Assembly: GCA_010645155.1 (NCBI GenBank)
Contig: CM021316.1
Coordinates: 1,416,612 to 1,480,611, forward strand
Direction: 5' to 3'
Source of the DNA: Tigriopus japonicus
Taxonomy: Eukaryota > Arthropoda > Copepoda > Harpacticoida > Harpacticidae
DNA: 64,000 bases
In this document: piece after piece, positions 60,741-64,000 of the stretch
Numbering within the stretch: position 1 is the stretch's first letter
How the letters are laid out: each line of letters begins with the position of its first letter
Notes under the pieces: model-generated
What the model saw: only the letters and a program-made list of their open reading frames with translations
Database searches by the model: none
What the model was told of the DNA's origin: nothing
Translations under genes and position numbers: made by a program

Positions 60741-61159
60741 GACAAATGGTATTGGGTTCCTAGAAGAAAGAAAATATCGCGGGTCAAAAAGGGTCAATAT
60801 TTTAGTGTAGCGTGCGATAAACCAAGGATATCTAGAATTTACAGGATTGAACACGGTCGACCAACATCGAGTAGCTTTACATCGGTGATTAACGATTAGA
60901 ATCGTAAGCTGTATTTCTTCCTTAGTTAAACAGGGGCTTATTATCAAATATGTACCCAGGCCTTGATTTAGGTGATGAGGATGAAAATGATTGAAATGAT
61001 TTATCGTTTGGTGTGAACCAAAGCTGTTCAAAAACAAGACTGGAGATAATGTTGTGAAATCTCGGTTTTTGGTGGAATCGTAAGCTAGCCACCGGCTGAC
61101 CCACGTGCTCCTTTGCCCTTTAGCTAGCGAGCGTGATGAGATGCGCGTCTGGTTCTGAC

Positions 61160-62576
61160 CAGGGTTGCCAGGTCTTCAACGGCTCTTATTGCCAGATTTG
61201 CCACAAAATTCGCTAGAATTCACCACCTCATTTGAAAAATCGCCCGATTTTCGCCAAATTTTTACTAACAAACTTATGTGCATAAGTAGTTAATCATGCA
61301 AAAGTAATTTTCAAGGAATACCTCAAATGGTCAATTCTTCAGTTTTGTTTTTCAACTTTCATTTCAACTTTTATCTTTTGCTACACATTTCATGACAAAA
61401 GTTCTCGAGGATAAACAGAATGCCACTATATTGACTTTCCTTCATAAATTTTATTTGTAGCCCTTGGAACACCTTTTAGTTTGTAATTTTTGAACAAAAT
61501 TGAAATTTTTTGATGCTAAATAACAAAATATTTTGCATTCTTTTCTGAAATGCTATGGAATTTGTAACTCTTTAAAAGCAATGTTAATGGTATTACGTTA
61601 ACGAAATCTGACCAATTGCCATTAAAAATCCCTAAATGTAACGTGATCACTTAAACTGTAAAAAAAAGTTTTTTTTTATTCCAATGACATTGATCGTGCC
61701 CTAAATTGATTGAGTAGTTTAAACCATAAAAAGGGCGTAACCAAAAGCAAACGGGGGCAATCGCAAAATAATAGGAGACATAGTTTATTAGGATTTCAAT
61801 TGGCCCTACCATTTGGAAAATCAAATTGGGAATTTTTCAAAATCAGTTTGCCGAAGCTTTTGACTTCATAACGGTCTCTTTTTCACAAACTCCTTTGTAA
61901 AAAAATCTAGTCTGCATTTTTTTAACCGATTTTAACTGGTACACAGAATGTCATTCCATGTAAATGTCAAAAAAAGATAAAACCCGAGTGGGGAAAAGTC
62001 ATGTCTGATAAAAAACATTGGTCTGTAAGCGAGTTTGAATGAGCTGCCCGATAAAGTCCTTGAACTTAGGGCAGGTCACAGATAGTGGATAACAAGTCGG
62101 CTTGTTGAGACTAAAAACTTTATAATGGGTCATCTAATGGATTGATTCGTCGCAAAGAGGGAGGAAGTAAGTTCTACAGCAAAAGAGCGAAACAAAATTT
62201 ACTTGTTCTTGGTAAACGCACAATCAAATCAAGAAACAATACTTTCGTCAAAGCTTTTTTTCGTCAAACCCTTTAGTGATTGGCACCTAAAATATTTAAT
62301 CCTTGGTTTTCAGTCAGAATGGAAGTCAAAATCATAAAGAGAGAATCAATATAAAAATTTGCCTAAGATTGCCATTGATCTCCAAAAATAGGCGATTTTG
62401 CCAATTTTTTCGCCAACTTCCCCGATTTGGCCTAATTTTTCGCCAAATTTGCTCATTTCGCCAATTTTATCGCCAGAAATATTTAAATCGCCAGATTTAT
62501 CGCCAGAAAAGCTGATTTCGCAGGATTTAATTTTCTATCGCCCTAGACGTTTCAAAATCGCCAGTTGGCAACCCTG
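61160..62576. mobile_element. 1417-bp hAT-like element with near-perfect 8-bp target duplication
   Basis: Starts CAGGGTTGCCAGGTC and ends AGTTGGCAACCCTG. The flanks are GTTCTGAC (61152-61159) and GTTCTGAT (62577-62584), so seven of eight bases match. Both subterminal regions carry many TCGCCA(A/G)ATTT blocks, presumably transposase-binding repeats. The interior is AT-rich without a transposase. The ends are related to those of 37961-38923. Confidence 0.88.
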
Positions 62577-63113
62577 GTTCTGATCCTAACTGTTCTACTT
62601 CTACCACAAGGTGGACGACAGCTTGAAAGCTGCCATCCAGACTACAAATCAGTGTTGCCACGACATTTAAGACGGAGGCAGAAAAGCTGCAGCTCACACA
62701 AGAACCATACTTGGTCAAGTTTTTTTTAAAGTACTTTTGGTCTTTTTTTGTTTTGATTTAAGTGGGTAGGTTGATTACTATTATTTTCTATGTTTATTAA
62801 ACGTTTCTTTCTATCCCATGATTGGTTTTGTTGAGCAGAATTGTTATTCATGTCAAATTAATTGAATTTTCAGTGAAAAATCTTAGTATTCATCAACATG
62901 ATTTAAATTACCAGCCCATAAGGTAAACTATTTACCCCAACAAGTCAAGCCAATTCCAATGTTTGGAACAATCAACAACATATTAATTTTTTAGCCATGC
63001 TGGGTTTTTTTGATGGAAAGTTTTTTTTACACGGAATTTGGAAAAAAATTCTCATTTTTTTGAAATTTCTGGCCAAAATACAAAAGATATCAGCAAAAAA
63101 TCACGGAAAGTGC

Positions 63114-63267
63114 AAAAACGTGGAAAAACGGCAAAAAGTGCAAATAACGCAAAAACGTGGAAAAACGGCAAAAAGTGCAAATAACGCAAAAACGTGGAAA
63201 AACGGCAAAAAGTGCAAATAACGCAAAAACGTGGAAAAACGGCAAAAAGTGCAAATAACGCAAAAAC
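63114..63267 (+). repeat. minisatellite, 37-bp unit, about 4 copies
   Basis: The unit starts AAAAACGTGGAAAAACGGCA and continues AAAAGTGCAAATAACGC. Copies are essentially identical, which implies recent expansion. Short open frames across it are artefacts of the repeat. Confidence 0.95.
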
Positions 63268-63436
63268 CGGCCAAACTTGTAAAAAAGTGCATTTGCATGA
63301 AAAGTGCACCCCAAGTCATAACACTATAGGATGACTTATGAGTAGGGACGGGCAGAAAGTGCAAATAATCTTACCCTTTTAGTTACCAAAAGTTGCAAAA
63401 AAATGTGCCCAAAAGTGCAAAACAAAGTGCAGAAAA

Positions 63437-63562
63437 ATGTTGAAAGTGCAAATAAATGTCAAAAAAGAGCAAATAAATGTCGAAAAAAGAGCAAATAAAT
63501 GTCGAAAAAAGAGCAAATAAATGTTAAAAAGAGCAAAGAAGTGTCAAAAAAGAGCAAATAAC
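63437..63562 (+). repeat. tandem repeat, about 22-bp unit, about 6 copies
   Basis: The unit is close to AGAGCAAATAAATGTCGAAA plus two or three A. Copies vary slightly. It shares the GTGCAAATAA core with the neighbouring 37-bp minisatellite. Confidence 0.85.
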
Positions 63563-64000
63563 TTGCATTTGGACTTAAAACGTCATTCATGGAGTACCCA
63601 CGGCTCCTAATTCAGCAGGAGAAGTCATTTACAAGTTCTAAAGACATTTGAGACTAGTTTGAAGTGAAGAGACAATGCCGCACAAGTAATAGAGTTCTAT
63701 TAATTAGGTCACTAGCAAAAAGGATGTAAAGTCATGAAAAATACTCTAGTCAAAAATCTTCTGAATTTTTCATTCCTAAGGTAGTCTCGTGGATGTGTGT
63801 ACCTAAAATATTGCCGAAATATATTATGCAATTGTTTCAAATGGCTTTACATCACTCCGTTTTCGTCCTTCAAGTTGTTCAAAAATAGACATTGAGAATT
63901 GAAGAGAAAAATACCCACGGGTGCCTAACAATTGCATCAAAGAAAATAGTCATAAATGTGTTTTAAGCATGTTTTTAGTGACATTACTTCAATATTTGGC
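63563..64000. other. no gene recognised
   Basis: AT-rich sequence to the right edge of the window. Nothing supportable was seen. Confidence 0.4.

Noticed and set aside
60761..61037. 99-codon N-terminal extension of the F-box-like frame
   Set aside because: A strong intron acceptor lies between it and the F-box, and its translation is His/Asn-rich and unlike the rest, so it is probably intron or UTR.
63114..63562. CRISPR-like array
   Set aside because: The units are contiguous tandem repeats without spacers, and the genome is eukaryotic.

Overview
The window is nuclear DNA from an animal, most likely an arthropod and possibly a crustacean. The genes are split by GT-AG introns, the proteins resemble arthropod families (a Henna-like phenylalanine hydroxylase and two Amt-type rather than Rh-type ammonium transporters), and the gaps are AT-rich and packed with LINE, SINE, hAT-like, mariner-like and foldback elements. 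Species assignment is inference. All exon limits were read by hand from GT/AG sites, reading-phase agreement and protein family conservation.

Layout. On the minus strand, from high to low coordinate, lie: a single-exon F-box-like gene (60740-59478); ammonium transporter paralog 2 (55962-41720); ammonium transporter paralog 1 (39718-28794); an unrecognised type I membrane glycoprotein (27038-14534); and a phenylalanine-4-hydroxylase (from 6538, running off the left edge of the window). Paralog 2 is a host gene. Its intron 2 is almost filled by a complete MUS81 endonuclease gene on the opposite strand (51540-55574), and its intron 6 contains a secreted ankyrin-repeat protein gene on the same strand (47192-43878). 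Intron 3 of the membrane glycoprotein contains a possible intronless gene on the plus strand (18552-19040).

The two transporters are a clear tandem duplication: the seven internal exons have identical lengths (169, 111, 158, 318, 132, 182 and 175 bp) and identical phases. Both keep the twin pore histidines, so both should carry ammonium. PAH releases no ammonium directly, so functional coupling with the transporters is not claimed.

The rest is a nested transposon landscape. The clearest case is a 4175-bp hAT-like element (7540-11714) that split a LINE tail and left an exact 8-bp target duplication; a short relative with similar ends (44879-45370) split a mariner remnant, also with an exact 8-bp duplication. 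Four more elements have perfect or near-perfect 8-bp duplications, and in two cases an unoccupied homologous site is present elsewhere in the same window. The observations most worth following up are two ubiquitin-binding (MIU-type) motifs inside MUS81, the very tight antisense nesting of MUS81 in the transporter gene, and the hAT-like family with a long copy and a short derivative.
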